A stretch of DNA of 55,251 nt from Megasphaera lornae (GCF_000214495.1 NZ_AFIJ01000035.1:1-55251), one strand, 5' to 3'; positions 37,779-46,833 are shown, counted from the stretch's first letter. Numbers and translations are program-made. Notes: generated by a model not told the origin, from the letters alone.

Positions 37779-39197
37779 TTAAAAATGAAATTGTGCCCAA
37801 AACCGATAGGTCTGTTGCCGTTTTTTATACGTCTTACCGCTCTTTCTTGAACGCCACAATACTTGCGTGCGAGAGGAAACTGCCGCCCCCAACTCGCCGT
37901 TCCGATGAAAATGTCGTTCCCACCCGATTTCATATTCCGTTACCGCCGGTAAGCGATACTGATTATACCACGAAAAATATCGGTTCACCTTCGCATAAAT
38001 CCCCTTATACGCTACTTGCAAACCGACACGGATGTCTTCTTCATGTCGATATATACGCCCGAATTTCCTTTGCAAACTGTCCGTATACGCATGTTGATCA
38101 TACAAATGATACGTATACTGCACTTCCGGTTGTAAAGATACATGAGACATGACCGCTATATGCCGCCCCGCTTCCACCGACAGTCCCACATCCGATCCCT
38201 GTACGGACGCCTTTTGACTGCCATATATGCCGTCATTTACCGTATGTATCTGACGATCAAATACGGCATATTGCCCCAGCACTTCTCCGTACAGCCCGTG
38301 CGCAAAAGGTTTAGTCTTACGAAATCCCACGCCGAACATATCCGTCTTGGCATTGGCTACATGAAAGCCGTTCGGATTCGCAATCCACCGTATCCTTTCA
38401 TCAAGAACGGACGTCCTGAAATATCGACCGGCCTCTTGTCCGTAAAAAAAGTACATACTGTTTACACTCTTATCGCGCCCCATGCGATTGTTACCGATAG
38501 TCCATACACGAAGCTGCGTTTCTTTCTCAAACAGATTATACCGCATTGCGGTTTTCCACTTTCCCGCCGCATCTCGTTCCCATAACAACCGCCTATTTCC
38601 CACGCCCTGCACATCTTGTATATGTGCCGACGTGTAATGGGTCCACCACGCTGCCGACTCCGTCACTGCGGCCACCTTCCCATGGGCCTCACCATTCCGT
38701 AAACAAGTCTTCGCCAAATCCACATTTGTATCCCTGTCGGTCGGCTCTATATGAATGGCATTATTAAGCAATACCATTTTTCCCGGAGTCTTCGGTACAG
38801 AAACCTCGATTCCGTCTGTGGTTCCCCATACATGAGGGCATTTTGCCATATCATATAAATTACGAGGAATTTCTTGCTCCAGTTCTGTTATCTGCTCCCC
38901 CGGATGCTCCGGATCGGGCATGCGCTTGGTAACCGTAAAGCCCTCGTGATGAGTCAACGGCATATTCGTTGCCAATTTACCGATAATCGTATCCTGCGAC
39001 TTAGGTACCGCCGAAAAGGCCCCCCAATACGTTTTTCCTGCCACCGTTACGTTTCCTACTTTCGTATATCCCGCATCCGTAACATTGACAATCGTACCGT
39101 CCGAATTAACATAACGATATGTATATAAATCATTTGCCGTCACCGTACCGGTCATCATCACCGTCAGTACCGATAACCACCATACAGCCTTTTTCAT
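37779..39197 (-). CDS. Autotransporter-like outer-membrane beta-barrel protein, paralogue 2
   Basis: A 472-residue exported protein, signal peptide MKKAVWWLSVLTVMMTGTVTA followed by NDLYTYRYVNSDGT. It is related to the neighbouring gene along its whole length. Shared blocks are WWTHYTSAHI against WWTTYTTNRI, MYFFYGQE, GFHVAN, HGLYGEVLGQYAVF, QKASVQGSDVGLSVEAGR and LQPEVQYTYHLY. It ends WAQFHF, with the terminal Phe recognised by the BAM machinery. It starts with GAGGTGG upstream and has a clear promoter at 39238-39266. It is probably the first gene of a two-gene operon made by tandem duplication. Confidence 0.72.
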   Translation of the reverse strand: MKKAVWWLSVLTVMMTGTVTANDLYTYRYVNSDGTIVNVTDAGYTKVGNVTVAGKTYWGAFSAVPKSQDTIIGKLATNMPLTHHEGFTVTKRMPDPEHPGEQITELEQEIPRNLYDMAKCPHVWGTTDGIEVSVPKTPGKMVLLNNAIHIEPTDRDTNVDLAKTCLRNGEAHGKVAAVTESAAWWTHYTSAHIQDVQGVGNRRLLWERDAAGKWKTAMRYNLFEKETQLRVWTIGNNRMGRDKSVNSMYFFYGQEAGRYFRTSVLDERIRWIANPNGFHVANAKTDMFGVGFRKTKPFAHGLYGEVLGQYAVFDRQIHTVNDGIYGSQKASVQGSDVGLSVEAGRHIAVMSHVSLQPEVQYTYHLYDQHAYTDSLQRKFGRIYRHEEDIRVGLQVAYKGIYAKVNRYFSWYNQYRLPAVTEYEIGWERHFHRNGELGAAVSSRTQVLWRSRKSGKTYKKRQQTYRFWAQFHF

Positions 39198-39237
39198 CCC
39201 GTACCACCTCTTTTATTTTCCTACGACAGCATTTATT

Positions 39238-39266
39238 ATTATACTGTGATTCATCCGAACATACAA
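39238..39266 (-). promoter_or_regulatory. Promoter of the outer-membrane protein pair
   Basis: On the minus strand TTGTAT (plus 39261-39266) and TATAAT (39238-39243) are 17 bases apart, about 40 bases before the start at 39197. Confidence 0.6.
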
Positions 39267-39511
39267 TACCTATATAGTCTTTCCCCTATAGCGAATGTGC
39301 TCTCCTACCCGTAACCACCCGCACCTTCCCGAATACCGCCGAGCCACCGTCAACACCTTCCCTAAAAATGTACCGACACATGGCAACAAACGACAATACA
39401 TGCTGCCGATTCTTTGTCCGATGACATTGCAGCTTCCCCAACTTTCTCCGTTAACACCTGTACTCCCGGTATTACACCAGCCATATATCCACCCTTTGCC
39501 GATCAAAAAAA
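39267..39511. other. Non-coding gap upstream of the outer-membrane protein promoter
   Basis: About 240 bases without a recognisable gene or signal. A minus-strand open frame (39270-39530) runs into the terminator hairpin and has no ribosome site or family features, so I do not call it. Confidence 0.4.
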
Positions 39512-39537
39512 TCACAGGCGGCATATACACCGCCTGT
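39512..39537 (-). terminator. Second (distal) terminator after the BrxF-like gene
   Basis: A perfect 9-bp stem (CACAGGCGG and CCGCCTGTG, 8-base loop) is followed on the minus strand by seven T. It stands 15 bases beyond another complete terminator, giving a tandem stop. Confidence 0.75.
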
Positions 39538-39552
39538 GTACAATTCTTCGTA

Positions 39553-39592
39553 TAAAAAAATCCACCTGCAAAGACAACGCTTTGCAGGTGGA
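39553..39592 (-). terminator. First terminator after the BrxF-like gene
   Basis: A perfect 13-bp stem (TCCACCTGCAAAG and CTTTGCAGGTGGA, 6-base loop) is followed on the minus strand by seven T, four bases after the stop codon at 39596. Confidence 0.9.
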
Positions 39593-39595
39593 CGG

Positions 39596-40063
39596 TTACG
39601 CATCCATAGAAATCACATGATTCGTATCGGCTACGGTAAATTTGGCATACTTCGGTTCGCCGTTATGTTCAAAATACAGCGTATTCCCGTCCAGCGTACC
39701 GCGCCAACTGACAATAATCGGAAATTTTTTGCTCAACTCCAGCAACATGTGTACGGGATTCAAGTTTAAAATAGGCGCAAATAAAAATTCCACATTGTCA
39801 ATCATGACCACTTTGGCATGCAATCGCTCCAAGGCGGTTGCAATCAGGGCCACTGCCCGTTCCGGGCGATCGGCGCGGGGAATGGCGAGAAATTCGTCGT
39901 CGAACAGTTGCCGCGCTTCACAAATTTTCCACCCGTCTTGTTCCGATAAATCCCGAATGACCTTGCTTTTTCCCGAACCGGGGCCGCCGATAAGGATGAG
40001 AATTTTTTCCTCTTCCTGCGCCACGTACTTCCACCGTTTTAAAACCTCTGCATCTGTCACCAT
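39596..40063 (-). CDS. Orphan BrxF-like P-loop NTPase
   Basis: A 155-residue single-domain ATPase. Walker A is LIGGPGSGKSKVIRDL (about residues 26-41). The Walker B-like Asp is in VVMIDNVEFLF, followed by LNLNPVHMLLELSK, a sensor-like VSWRGTLDGNTLYF and the end GEPKYAKF. This order, especially DN-E-LF, the Trp-x-Gly-x-(L) strand and the x-EY-like tail, resembles my recollection of BrxF, the small P-loop protein of BREX type 3 phage-defence islands. None of the other BREX-3 genes is nearby. The gene has its own promoter and two terminators. The ATG at 40063 is favoured by GAAGGTG upstream. A different small AAA-like protein is the alternative. Confidence 0.65.
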   Translation of the reverse strand: MVTDAEVLKRWKYVAQEEEKILILIGGPGSGKSKVIRDLSEQDGWKICEARQLFDDEFLAIPRADRPERAVALIATALERLHAKVVMIDNVEFLFAPILNLNPVHMLLELSKKFPIIVSWRGTLDGNTLYFEHNGEPKYAKFTVADTNHVISMDA

Positions 40064-40106
40064 GGAAATCACCTTCGTTTGTTAATATTGACTTACTTGT
40101 ATCTTT

Positions 40107-40135
40107 ATTATACTGGAACGGCAACGAAAAAGCAA
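40107..40135 (-). promoter_or_regulatory. Promoter of the BrxF-like gene
   Basis: On the minus strand TTGCTT (plus 40130-40135) and TATAAT (40107-40112) are 17 bases apart, about 45 bases before the start. It overlaps no other gene. Confidence 0.6.
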
Positions 40136-40153
40136 AGTTCCTTCTCGCCCCGC

Positions 40154-41440
40154 TTATAAGCCGTAGCGTGCCGTCGGATTTTGCACATCGTGCAACGGAC
40201 CTTCCGTCAAGATAACATCATCCACATACTGTGTATCCCGTTTGATGACAAAGGCTAAATACACGCCCGGTTGATACGGACTGCTGTAGTAGTACACATC
40301 GACTCCCTTGGGATCCGTCCCCGTATGATCCACATGGTCGGGATACCCGTATAAGCCCAACACGGTGGACACATGGTAACCCAACGTCGCGCCGCGATCG
40401 GTATAACCGCTGTTGGTCAGTAAAAACACCCGTTTCACCTTATTTTTTCCGTCTACCGCCACGCCGTAATTATTATATAACCAAAACGTATCGGTGCCTC
40501 GTTTAAGTTGATTATTCCACATATTATAGCGGTTGGCAATGAACGGTTCGTCCAAGCCGAACCCCATGAGTGTAAAATCCCGCTTTTCCCGCGCCTGTCG
40601 CCCGGTAAGCGCCTGTTCCCGATGATACGGATAACGGGCCTCCATGAGCGCCACCCGCTGTACCTTCCGTTCCGCTACGGCAAAGATCAAATCCGTACGG
40701 CCCGCTTCATAAACCAAATAATACACATTGGCGGCGGCATCCCGCAAAACGTTGTGCGGTACGCCATAACGACGCAAAACGAGTTCTACAGGATTGTGCA
40801 AAAAAATATTTCTGCCAATCGACACCGTATCGCCTTTGGCCAAAAAAACGGCATCCACTTGCGGTGTATACGTAAATCGGCCGTCCGCCGTTTCCTGTTC
40901 CGTACGCAATACACAGCGCAGAGATTCTTTATCATTACCGTAATGCAGGGTCATAAAATGATCCGTCTTCGTAATGCGTACGGGTTTACCCAATCTTTCT
41001 TCCACTTGGGCTTGTGAAAAGCCCCGTTCAATTCCCTGTATATTCAAATCCGCCGCAATAAGAGGAATAACATGCAACGTATCTTGCTGTGCCAATAGTT
41101 GTCGTTGCGCGGCCGTAACGGGCGTCAAGGGAGTTAAAATAGAAAGTATTTCTTTGCTTTTTTCTCCCAACGGACCGGTCGGCGCCGTCTTGTCCGTGTC
41201 CGGATGTTCCCGGCATTCACGTTCCAAGCGGGCGTAGGCATCCTCTTTTGCCGGCTTGGCCGGCGTATCCGTCGTATCCTTCGGCTGCTCCGCCGCGTCG
41301 GTCGTCGTTGCCGTTGAAACGTTTTCTTCTATCGCTGCGGGCGTAAACAACGGCGATTCCGCCGTCACCGCACTGCTTCCGGCAAACGCGAAAACAATGC
41401 CCGCCGTCAACGCCGTCATTATAGATATATGGTATTTCAT
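40154..41440 (-). CDS. Secreted repeat protein with four BamE/SmpA-like modules (hypothetical)
   Basis: A 428-residue exported protein that I cannot name. The signal peptide (MKYHISIMTALTAGIVFAFA) is followed by a Thr/Ala/Pro/Lys-rich linker (about 30-90). The rest looks like four modules of about 60 residues, each opening with a helix and a 'GxP'-type turn and ending in beta strands. Openings are GFSQAQVEERLGKPVRITKT, FLHNPVELVLRRYGVPHNVL, FGLDEPFIANRYNMW and YHVSTVLGLYGYPDHVDHTG. This layout recalls BamE/SmpA or BLIP-like folds. The start at 41440 has AGGAGG upstream; the frame stays open to 41626 but that part lacks a signal peptide. A promoter about 145 bases upstream implies a long leader. 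Confidence 0.6.
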   Translation of the reverse strand: MKYHISIMTALTAGIVFAFAGSSAVTAESPLFTPAAIEENVSTATTTDAAEQPKDTTDTPAKPAKEDAYARLERECREHPDTDKTAPTGPLGEKSKEILSILTPLTPVTAAQRQLLAQQDTLHVIPLIAADLNIQGIERGFSQAQVEERLGKPVRITKTDHFMTLHYGNDKESLRCVLRTEQETADGRFTYTPQVDAVFLAKGDTVSIGRNIFLHNPVELVLRRYGVPHNVLRDAAANVYYLVYEAGRTDLIFAVAERKVQRVALMEARYPYHREQALTGRQAREKRDFTLMGFGLDEPFIANRYNMWNNQLKRGTDTFWLYNNYGVAVDGKNKVKRVFLLTNSGYTDRGATLGYHVSTVLGLYGYPDHVDHTGTDPKGVDVYYYSSPYQPGVYLAFVIKRDTQYVDDVILTEGPLHDVQNPTARYGL

Positions 41441-41590
41441 ACTTCCTCCTGTATGGACAGTCCTGCTGTTGTATAATAACTGAAATATAACATGGTTTAC
41501 CCGGTTTGCTGCCGGCGCCGTAACAAAAAAAAACGCTTGTCCCCTACCGTGCATCCGCCTGCAACCCGCCACTGCAACATGTCTCTTCTT

Positions 41591-41619
41591 AGTATACTGT
41601 TCCCGCCTTGTCGGGTCAA
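41591..41619 (-). promoter_or_regulatory. Promoter of the secreted repeat protein, with long leader
   Basis: On the minus strand TTGACC (plus 41614-41619) and TATACT (41591-41596) are 17 bases apart. Transcription would begin near 41584, leaving about 145 untranslated bases before the ATG at 41440, including a T9 run near 41530. Confidence 0.6.
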
Positions 41620-41651
41620 TTCCCAACCGCCGAACAAAGCGAAAACGATAT

Positions 41652-41700
41652 AAAAAAAAGTACCCGTCGTAGCGAAACCGACCGCTGCGAGGGTACTTTA
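41652..41700 (-). terminator. Terminator of the coaX-to-lysS transcript
   Basis: A long stem (AAAGTACCC plus TCG and AGCG against GCT, CGA and GGTACTTT) is followed on the minus strand by a T run, after the lysS stop at 41722. Confidence 0.8.
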
Positions 41701-41721
41701 CTATAAAAAATACACGTTGCC

Positions 41722-43233
41722 CTATTTGTTTTCTATTGTTTTCATGGTCGGGAAAAGCAGCACATCGCGAATAGAAGCGCTGTCGGTGAGAAACATAACC
41801 AAGCGGTCAATACCGATTCCCAAACCGCCTGTAGGCGGTAAGCCGTATTCCAGAGCGCGGCAATAATCTTCGTCCATCTGATGCGCTTCATCATCCCCGC
41901 GTTCCCGTTCTTCCATTTGTGCCGTAAACCGTCGCCGCTGATCCAAGGGATCATTTAATTCGGAAAAGCCGTTTGCCAATTCCCGCCCGTAAATAAAGGC
42001 TTCAAAACGGTACGTCAGCAGAGGATTTTCCCGTTGCTGCTTGGTTAACGGGGAAATTTCCAAAGGATGACCGGTAATAATCGTCGGCTGTATTAATTTT
42101 TCTTCTACATATTCTTCAAAGCAGGCGTTAATAATCTTGCCGATACCGTCAAATTTCCCGTACGGCACCTGTAACTCGTCCGCGATGGCTTGTGCCGCGG
42201 CCAAATCCGTCACGCCCGTAAAATCTTTGCCCGTAAATTCGGCTACCGCTTCAATCATGGTCATGCGCTTCCAAGGAGGGGTCAAATCGATTTCCGTATC
42301 CAAATACGTAATTTTTGTCGTACCGTACAGTTGCTTTGCCAACGTGGCGACGATGTCTTCCGTAATGGCGATCACGTCTTCCAAGTCCCCGAAGGCCTGA
42401 TATAATTCAACCGTTGTAAATTCCGGATTATGCCGGGTGTCAATACCTTCATTGCGGAAGCAGCGATTCATTTCATACACGCGTTCCAATCCGCCTACCA
42501 ACAGTCGTTTCAAATGTAATTCCGGGGCGATCCGCAAATACATGTCCATGTCCAGCGCATGGTGATAAGTTTTGAACGGCCGTGCCGCCGCCCCGCCGGC
42601 AATCGTATGCAGCATCGGCGTTTCTACTTCCAAAAAGCCGCGTTCATCCAAATAGCGACGAATGCCCTTAATGATTTTTGAGCGCTTAATAAACGTATCC
42701 TTCACTTCCGGATTGACAATGAGATCCAAATACCGCTGCCGGTACCGGGTTTCTTTATCCGTTAACCCGTGAAATTTTTCCGGCAACGGACGCAGTGCCT
42801 TAGTTAAGAGTTTCCAGTCACTCACGCGAATCGTCGTTTCCCCCGTATGCGTAGTAAAGACCGTACCTTCTACACCGATAATATCGCCGATGTCCAAAAG
42901 TTTAAACAGCGTATACGAGTCTTCGCCCAGCAAGTCTTTACGAAAATATACTTGTATTTCACCGCTAATATCGCGCAGTACACAAAAAGCCGTCTTGCCG
43001 TGCCGACGAATGGCCATGAGACGCCCGGCCAAATGCACCACCGTTGCCGCCGTTTCCAAAGTCGTTGCCGCTTGTTTGACGTCTGCCGCATGATGATCCC
43101 ATTCGTATTTTTCCCCGAACGGATACACGCCGGCAGCGGCAAATTGTTCCATTTTTTCTCGCCGTACGTGCATTTGATCATTTAATTTTTCTATATCTGC
43201 TGCAGTTGTATCTGTATGCTTAGTATCTGCCAT
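41722..43233 (-). CDS. lysS: Lysyl-tRNA synthetase, class II
   Basis: Charges tRNA-Lys; 503 residues. It has an N-terminal OB-fold anticodon-binding domain (about 55-150, with GRLMAIRRHGKTAFCVL). The class II motifs are motif 1 GFLEVETPMLH, motif 2 FRNEGIDTRHNPEFT and motif 3 GLGIGIDRLVMFLT. The ATG at 43233 follows GTAGGAGGAG; the open frame to 43293 would overlap greA and lacks the family start. The pairing with greA upstream is the common Firmicute order. Confidence 0.97.
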   Translation of the reverse strand: MADTKHTDTTAADIEKLNDQMHVRREKMEQFAAAGVYPFGEKYEWDHHAADVKQAATTLETAATVVHLAGRLMAIRRHGKTAFCVLRDISGEIQVYFRKDLLGEDSYTLFKLLDIGDIIGVEGTVFTTHTGETTIRVSDWKLLTKALRPLPEKFHGLTDKETRYRQRYLDLIVNPEVKDTFIKRSKIIKGIRRYLDERGFLEVETPMLHTIAGGAAARPFKTYHHALDMDMYLRIAPELHLKRLLVGGLERVYEMNRCFRNEGIDTRHNPEFTTVELYQAFGDLEDVIAITEDIVATLAKQLYGTTKITYLDTEIDLTPPWKRMTMIEAVAEFTGKDFTGVTDLAAAQAIADELQVPYGKFDGIGKIINACFEEYVEEKLIQPTIITGHPLEISPLTKQQRENPLLTYRFEAFIYGRELANGFSELNDPLDQRRRFTAQMEERERGDDEAHQMDEDYCRALEYGLPPTGGLGIGIDRLVMFLTDSASIRDVLLFPTMKTIENK

Positions 43234-43255
43234 CTGGGGTTCTCCTCCTACTGTC

Positions 43256-43741
43256 TTATGCTTCAGGCGGTAAAATGCGATATTGCAATTCACCTGCCGG
43301 GGCCTTTACGGTGACCACTACCGGTTCCTGTTGACTGATAAGTTGTCCTAAAATCGCCTTTCCTACAGGCGATTCATTGGAAATTTTATTATTGAACGGA
43401 TCGGCTTCCGCCGTACCGACGACGGTATAATCAAACCGTTCACCCGTTTCCACATCTTCCAATACGACATGAGAACCCAACCGCACTTTAGCCGCACTGT
43501 CATCGGCGGCCTGAATGATTTTAGCCGTGCGAATTTTCCCTTCCAATTCGGCAATGCGCCCTTCAATAAAGGCCTGTTCATTCTTAGCGTCATCATATTC
43601 CGAGTTTTCGCTCAAGTCCCCCAATGCAATAGCTTCTTGAATGCGCTTGGAAACAGTAATACGTCGCACCGATTTCAATTCATTCAATTCATCCTTCAGC
43701 TTTTGCAAGCCTTCCTGCGTAATTAAGGTTTCTGTATTCAT
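43256..43741 (-). CDS. greA: Transcription elongation factor GreA
   Basis: Rescues backtracked RNA polymerase by stimulating transcript cleavage; 161 residues. The N-terminal coiled coil contains EGLQKLKDELNEL and the acidic tip in ENSEYDDAKNEQAFIEGR. The C-terminal FKBP-like domain has VGTAEADPF and SPVGKAILG. The ATG at 43741 has AAAGGAG upstream. Confidence 0.97.
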   Translation of the reverse strand: MNTETLITQEGLQKLKDELNELKSVRRITVSKRIQEAIALGDLSENSEYDDAKNEQAFIEGRIAELEGKIRTAKIIQAADDSAAKVRLGSHVVLEDVETGERFDYTVVGTAEADPFNNKISNESPVGKAILGQLISQQEPVVVTVKAPAGELQYRILPPEA

Positions 43742-43853
43742 AACCGTACTCCTTTGTATGTTCCTGCGTATACACGGGGGCCTGACGGCAACTCCGGTGG
43801 TTTGCATAACAAAATAATGGTAATTTTAATTATATTCATATCCCCGGCGACTG

Positions 43854-44849
43854 TCAATCACCCGCCGCATGGCGACGCATTTCTTCCACTACCGCCCTAA
43901 ATTCCGCCACCGACACGGTGCGATTGATCCGTTCCCGCAAGGCCGCCGAACCGTATAAGCCCCGTGTATACCACGACGCATGAGCCCGCATTTCGCGAAT
44001 ACCGATATATTCGCCTTTATACGCCACCAGGGCCTCTAAATGTGCCAGTATTTGAGTATATCGTTCCCATGCCGTCGGCGGTGCGGCCGTTTCTCCGGTC
44101 GTCAAATAGTGCGTAATCTGCGAAAAAATCCACGGATTTCCCTGCGCGGCCCGCGCCACCATAACGGCGGCGCAGCCGGTCTGCTGCAACATATCCCGCG
44201 CCGACGGTCCGTCTACGACATCACCGTTGCCGATGACGGGAATGGACACGGCTTGTACCGTATCGGCAATGACCCGCCAATCCGCCTTCCCGCTGTAAAA
44301 AGCTTCGCGCGTCCGCCCATGCACGGCAACCGCCGCCGCGCCCGCCGCTTCGGCCCGTTCGGCCAAAGCCGGCGCCACCACATGGGCGGCATCCCAGCCG
44401 GCACGCATTTTTACGGTCACCGGTATGGATACGGCCTGTACGACAGCGCGAATAATAGCTTCCGCCCGCGGCAAATCTTGTAATAACGCGGCGCCGGCAC
44501 CGTTACGAACCACTTTTTTGACCGGACACCCCATATTAATATCGACCAAATCGGCGCCTGCCTCTTCCGCCGCCGCCGCCGCATAGGCCATGGAAGCGGG
44601 ATCGGCGCCGAAAAGTTGTAACGATAGGGGATGCTCGTCTTTAGCAATTTGTAACATTTCTTGCGTATGTCCGTTGTGATATACCAAGCCCTTATCACTG
44701 ACCATTTCTGTACAAACCAGCGCCGCACCGTGAGCTTTGGCAATGCGCCGATACGGCAAATCGCATACTCCGGCCATGGGTGCCAAAATAACCCGGGAGG
44801 CCAGCGGTACGGAACCGATCCGCAACGGCGCCTCAACAATTTCGTTCAT
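43854..44849 (-). CDS. dusB: tRNA dihydrouridine synthase (DusB type)
   Basis: FMN-dependent reduction of uridines in tRNA; 331 residues. It begins with an FMN site [19 protein letters not shown]. The active-site Cys lies in [20 protein letters not shown], followed by [24 protein letters not shown] and IGNGDV. The DusB assignment rests on overall length and on the neighbours greA and lysS. It overlaps coaX by 17 bases. Confidence 0.94.
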   Translation of the reverse strand: MNEIVEAPLRIGSVPLASRVILAPMAGVCDLPYRRIAKAHGAALVCTEMVSDKGLVYHNGHTQEMLQIAKDEHPLSLQLFGADPASMAYAAAAAEEAGADLVDINMGCPVKKVVRNGAGAALLQDLPRAEAIIRAVVQAVSIPVTVKMRAGWDAAHVVAPALAERAEAAGAAAVAVHGRTREAFYSGKADWRVIADTVQAVSIPVIGNGDVVDGPSARDMLQQTGCAAVMVARAAQGNPWIFSQITHYLTTGETAAPPTAWERYTQILAHLEALVAYKGEYIGIREMRAHASWYTRGLYGSAALRERINRTVSVAEFRAVVEEMRRHAAGD

Positions 44850-45597
44850 ATATACTTCGCAATCCTTCCAAGGTCAGTAAGGGTTCAACCACGTCAATGG
44901 ACTTCGTCGCCGGAGCAATGACGACTGCCAGGCCGCCTGTAGCCACCACTTTGGCCTTCGCCCCCAATTCTTTATGCATGCAGGCAATTAAGCCGTCCAC
45001 TTGCCCTACAAAACCGTAAAACACGCCGGCTTGCATGCTTTCCACCGTATTGCGGCAAATAACGCGATCGGTCCGCCGAATTTCTATGCGCGGTAATTTT
45101 GCCGTGCGTTGTACCAAGGCTTCCGTGGAAATACCGATGCCGGGGCAAATAGCGCCGCCTAAATAATTGCCTTTTTTATCGACGGCACAAAATGTCGTGG
45201 CCGTACCGAAATCAATAATAATGACGGGGCCGCCATATTTTTCATACGCGCCTACGGCATTGACAATGCGATCGGCGCCCACTTCCCGCGGATTATCGTA
45301 TTTAATATCCATACCGGTCTTTACGCCGGGACCGATGACCAACGGCACTAGGCCGAAATACCGCTGGCACATCCGTTCCAACGTCGGCATAACCGGCGGC
45401 ACGACGGAAGAGATAATAATATCTTTAATTTCTTTCGCATTGACGCCGTTTAAATAAAATAAATTGCGAATGAGTACCCCGTATTCATCGGTAGTCCGCA
45501 AACGATTCGTCGAAATACGCCAATGGTCTAATAATTTTTTACCTTGAAACACACCTAATACAATATTCGTGTTGCCCACGTCAATGACTAATAACAT
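44833..45597 (-). CDS. coaX: Type III pantothenate kinase
   Basis: First step of coenzyme A synthesis; 254 residues of the ASKHA fold. It has [16 protein letters not shown] (phosphate 1), [20 protein letters not shown], the phosphate 2 segment [10 protein letters not shown], and [11 protein letters not shown]. It is the first gene of the coaX-dusB-greA-lysS series. A weak promoter-like pair (TTCAAG and TATAGT on the minus strand, 45633-45662) lies upstream. Confidence 0.95.
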   Translation of the reverse strand: MLLVIDVGNTNIVLGVFQGKKLLDHWRISTNRLRTTDEYGVLIRNLFYLNGVNAKEIKDIIISSVVPPVMPTLERMCQRYFGLVPLVIGPGVKTGMDIKYDNPREVGADRIVNAVGAYEKYGGPVIIIDFGTATTFCAVDKKGNYLGGAICPGIGISTEALVQRTAKLPRIEIRRTDRVICRNTVESMQAGVFYGFVGQVDGLIACMHKELGAKAKVVATGGLAVVIAPATKSIDVVEPLLTLEGLRSIYERNC

Positions 45598-45687
45598 TTT
45601 TACGCTCCCTTAATGATGAAGTAGTTACGCCTACTATAATAGCAAAGTTTGGCAATCTTGAACAGACTTTGTTAAAAATTGCACAAA

Positions 45688-45723
45688 AAAAACAGCCTGT
45701 TCCTGCGGTGCAGGAAAGACTGT
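45688..45723 (-). terminator. Terminator of birA
   Basis: A stem of AACAG and TTCCTGC pairing with GCAGGAA and CTGTT, with short internal loops, is followed on the minus strand by eight T. It stands just after the birA stop at 45734. Confidence 0.75.
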
Positions 45724-45733
45724 TTCCGACCTG

Positions 45734-46720
45734 TTAATTAGTTCTTCTCATTACCAAAGGACGCACATGCACATCGCCGGCCAAAACACGTTCCGTCCCC
45801 TTGTTCGTTTCTACCAATAAATTGCCGTCTTCATCCAACCCTACGGCCTTTCCTTTAAAAATCCGATCAATCGCCGACACTTCCACTTCCCGATTCATCA
45901 TGCAGGATAAAACCTTCCATTCCTCTATAATGGGGGCAAAGCCGTTTTCCGAGACCGAAATATAATAGTGTTCCAATTCTTCCAGGACCGTCTTCAATAT
46001 ATCCGCGCGAAGCGCCTCCACATTTTCCATAGCAAAACTGGTAACAATACGTTTTAATTCTCGCGGCAACATTTTTTTCGTCAGCGAAACATTAATGCCG
46101 ATACCCATGACAACATAATTTATTTTTTCCGCCGATGCATGTAATTCCGTTAAAATACCTACCACTTTTTTATCATGTACTAAAATGTCATTCGGCCACT
46201 TAATGCCGCACTCCGTCAAACCGCAACGATGCAACGCCTTAGTCACGGCAACAGCCGCCATTAACGTCAATTTCGATACTTCCATCGGCGAAAACGACGG
46301 CCGTAAAATAAGCGAAAACCAAAGCCCCTGTGCAAAAGGTGATAAAAAGGAACGATCCAGCCGCCCGCGTCCGCCGCGTTGTTCTTCCGCCAACACGACC
46401 GTTCCTTCCGGAGCACCGCTATCGGCTATCTTCTTGGCATACGTATTAGTGGAATCAATCTTTTCCAAGTAAATGAACTGTTTTCCGAAAAACTCGGTTT
46501 GCACCTGCGCCTTGATTTTTTCCGGCACAATCAGTTCCGGCGCTTCCCGTAAGCAATATCCTTTTTTCGTATAGGACTCAATCACATAGCCGCGCGCTTT
46601 GAGTACTTTAATATGTTTCCATACAGCGGTTCGTGAAATACCCAAGGCTTCCGAAATACGCTGACCCGATACAAATTCCCCTTCATGTGCCGTCAAATAA
46701 TCCAAAATGTCCTGTCTCAT
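45734..46720 (-). CDS. birA: Biotin-protein ligase with HTH domain (bifunctional BirA)
   Basis: Activates biotin and attaches it to carboxylases; 328 residues. An N-terminal winged helix (about 1-65, GISRTAVWKHIKVLKARGY) marks the group that also represses biotin genes. The ligase domain has the biotinyl-AMP loop EEQRGGRGRLDRSF, KWPNDILVHDKKVVGILTE and GIGINV. The C-terminal SH3-like cap is at about 275-325. It is a single-gene transcript with a strong promoter. Confidence 0.96.
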   Translation of the reverse strand: MRQDILDYLTAHEGEFVSGQRISEALGISRTAVWKHIKVLKARGYVIESYTKKGYCLREAPELIVPEKIKAQVQTEFFGKQFIYLEKIDSTNTYAKKIADSGAPEGTVVLAEEQRGGRGRLDRSFLSPFAQGLWFSLILRPSFSPMEVSKLTLMAAVAVTKALHRCGLTECGIKWPNDILVHDKKVVGILTELHASAEKINYVVMGIGINVSLTKKMLPRELKRIVTSFAMENVEALRADILKTVLEELEHYYISVSENGFAPIIEEWKVLSCMMNREVEVSAIDRIFKGKAVGLDEDGNLLVETNKGTERVLAGDVHVRPLVMRRTN

Positions 46721-46805
46721 TCTTTCACCTCTACTATACCTGCATTTATCATAACGATGACCGCCTGCGGTCGCTGTACTCTCTGACCCTCTATACTACT
46801 GTAAA

Positions 46806-46833
46806 ATTGTAGCATATTTAATAATTATGTCAA
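46806..46833 (-). promoter_or_regulatory. Promoter of birA
   Basis: On the minus strand TTGACA (plus 46828-46833) and TACAAT (46806-46811) are 16 bases apart, about 85 bases before the birA start. Confidence 0.7.

Noticed and set aside
39270-39530. 86-residue minus-strand open frame
   Set aside because: It begins inside a terminator hairpin, has no ribosome site and no family-like features, and its end overlaps the outer-membrane gene promoter region.
40508-41017. 169-residue plus-strand open frame opposite the secreted protein
   Set aside because: Antisense shadow without a ribosome site or features, inside a gene that has a signal peptide and a good start.
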